Origin: Bacillota bacterium
GTDB taxonomy: Bacteria > Armatimonadota > Hebobacteria > Hebobacterales > Hebobacteraceae
Reading direction: 5' to 3'
Assembly (NCBI GenBank): GCA_030668755.1
Contig: DAOVEW010000059.1
Span: 1-6,751 of the forward strand
Length of the DNA stretch: 6,751 nucleotides
Shown here piece after piece: positions 6,416 through 6,751 of this stretch. Under the pieces are notes generated by a model. The model searched no databases and was not told where the DNA came from. It was given only the letters and a program-made list of their open reading frames with translations. Within the stretch, counting starts at the first letter, position 1, and each line of letters begins with the position of its first letter. Position numbers and translations under genes: made by a program.

Positions 6416-6622
6416 GTGAAAGGATCCTTCGGCCTGGCAGGTCTTGCACTCGGGTGACTGGCGCTCGCGGCCTGTCCGTGCCTCACGCTCGCGGCCGAGC
6501 AGAATCCGGACCTCGCCGCCCTGCAACGTGAAATTGAGGACCTCCATGAGCAACTGCAAGCAGCACAGGCTGCGCAGAAGAGGCGTCGCCAGCGGCTCAC
6601 ATCCGAGCGGCGGCCTCGATGA
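6416..6622 (+). pseudogene. Small coiled-coil lipoprotein gene interrupted by in-frame TGA
   Basis: Read through codon 14 (TGA at 6455-6457), the frame encodes 68 residues with clear architecture. It opens MKGS, then a hydrophobic stretch (FGLAGLALG, stop, LALAA) ends in a lipobox LAAC (17-20), so Cys20 would be the lipidated residue. A short linker (to about 30) leads to a charged helix with heptad-like hydrophobics L33, L36, I40, L43 and L47, ending in an Arg-rich tail and TGA at 6620-6622. Export signal plus coiled coil in one frame on both sides of the stop argues for a real gene hit by one substitution (for example from TGG or GGA), or for a sequence error. Genome-wide UGA reassignment is unlikely because two other genes here end in TGA. 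The start is GTG 6416 without a clear ribosome binding site. Size and design recall Lpp-like envelope lipoproteins, but no terminal Lys is present; the family is not recognised. Confidence 0.5.
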
Positions 6623-6696
6623 GATTACATGATGCAGTAGCTGCAGAGTGTGCGCTGTACGGGTCCGAATGACGGCCGCCCAGAGGAGGGGCGAAC

Positions 6697-6751
6697 ATGA
6701 GAAGTGCTATTGCCGCACTGATCGGTCTCTGCATCTGTGTCGCGGCAGGCT
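6697..6751 (+). CDS. N-terminus of an exported protein, 3' truncated by the window
   Basis: Only 18 codons are visible, giving MRSAIAALIGLCICVAAG: a positive N-terminus and a hydrophobic core typical of a signal peptide. The next codon begins with T, so a Cys giving a lipobox (AAGC) is possible but unseen. A strong ribosome binding site, GGAGG at 6685-6689, is 7 bases from the ATG and makes this start convincing. The gene lies 74 bases after the interrupted small lipoprotein gene on the same strand and may share its transcript. The family cannot be named from this fragment. Confidence 0.7.
   Translation, partial: MRSAIAALIGLCICVAAG

Noticed and set aside
6385..6600. Minus-strand 71-codon Cys/Ser/Arg-rich frame
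   Set aside because: It is a shadow of the plus-strand lipoprotein frame, which has a lipobox and heptad pattern.

Overview
The window is GC-rich, bacterial and densely coded on both strands. Two large proteins of the GH123/DUF4091 glycoside hydrolase family (one carrying three C-terminal SLH cell-surface repeats), a YkgJ-type cysteine-cluster protein, a 2-hydroxyacid dehydrogenase and strong GGAGG-type ribosome binding sites suggest a carbohydrate-degrading environmental bacterium. SLH repeats with the x-RDQMAVYVARAF ending plus multiple DUF4091 proteins would fit Armatimonadota or a related glycan-degrading lineage. This is inference, since no phylogenetic marker gene is present.

Layout, left to right. 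(1) 3-1970 (+) is the 3' part of a GH123/DUF4091 enzyme ending in three SLH repeats; its N-terminus lies outside the window. (2) 1971-2133 is a short convergent gap. (3) A minus-strand pair follows: a YkgJ-family cysteine-cluster protein (3174-3617) and a D-isomer-specific 2-hydroxyacid dehydrogenase (2134-3147), 26 bases apart and probably cotranscribed. (4) Upstream is a second, complete GH123/DUF4091 protein (3760-5466, minus) with no visible signal peptide; a long GC hairpin (3704-3734) lies just past its stop and probably separates it from the pair. (5) 5467-5746 is a gap with a ribosome binding site and small inverted repeats. (6) A small GNAT acetyltransferase (5747-6079, minus) is preceded by a 41-codon ORF (6124-6249, minus) that looks like the broken start of a NUDIX hydrolase. 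(7) On the plus strand, 6416-6622 reads as a small lipoprotein with a coiled coil, but a TGA interrupts its signal peptide. It is followed by the start of another exported protein (6697 to the window end).

How they may work together: the two GH123-type enzymes could process amino-sugar glycans, one tethered to the cell surface by SLH repeats and one in the cytosol, with the dehydrogenase acting on a downstream acid. No transporter, sugar kinase or regulator is present to confirm a pathway. I found no CRISPR array, mobile element, phage gene or clearly novel multi-gene system. The most unusual items are the interrupted small lipoprotein gene and the pair of GH123 proteins with apparently opposite locations.
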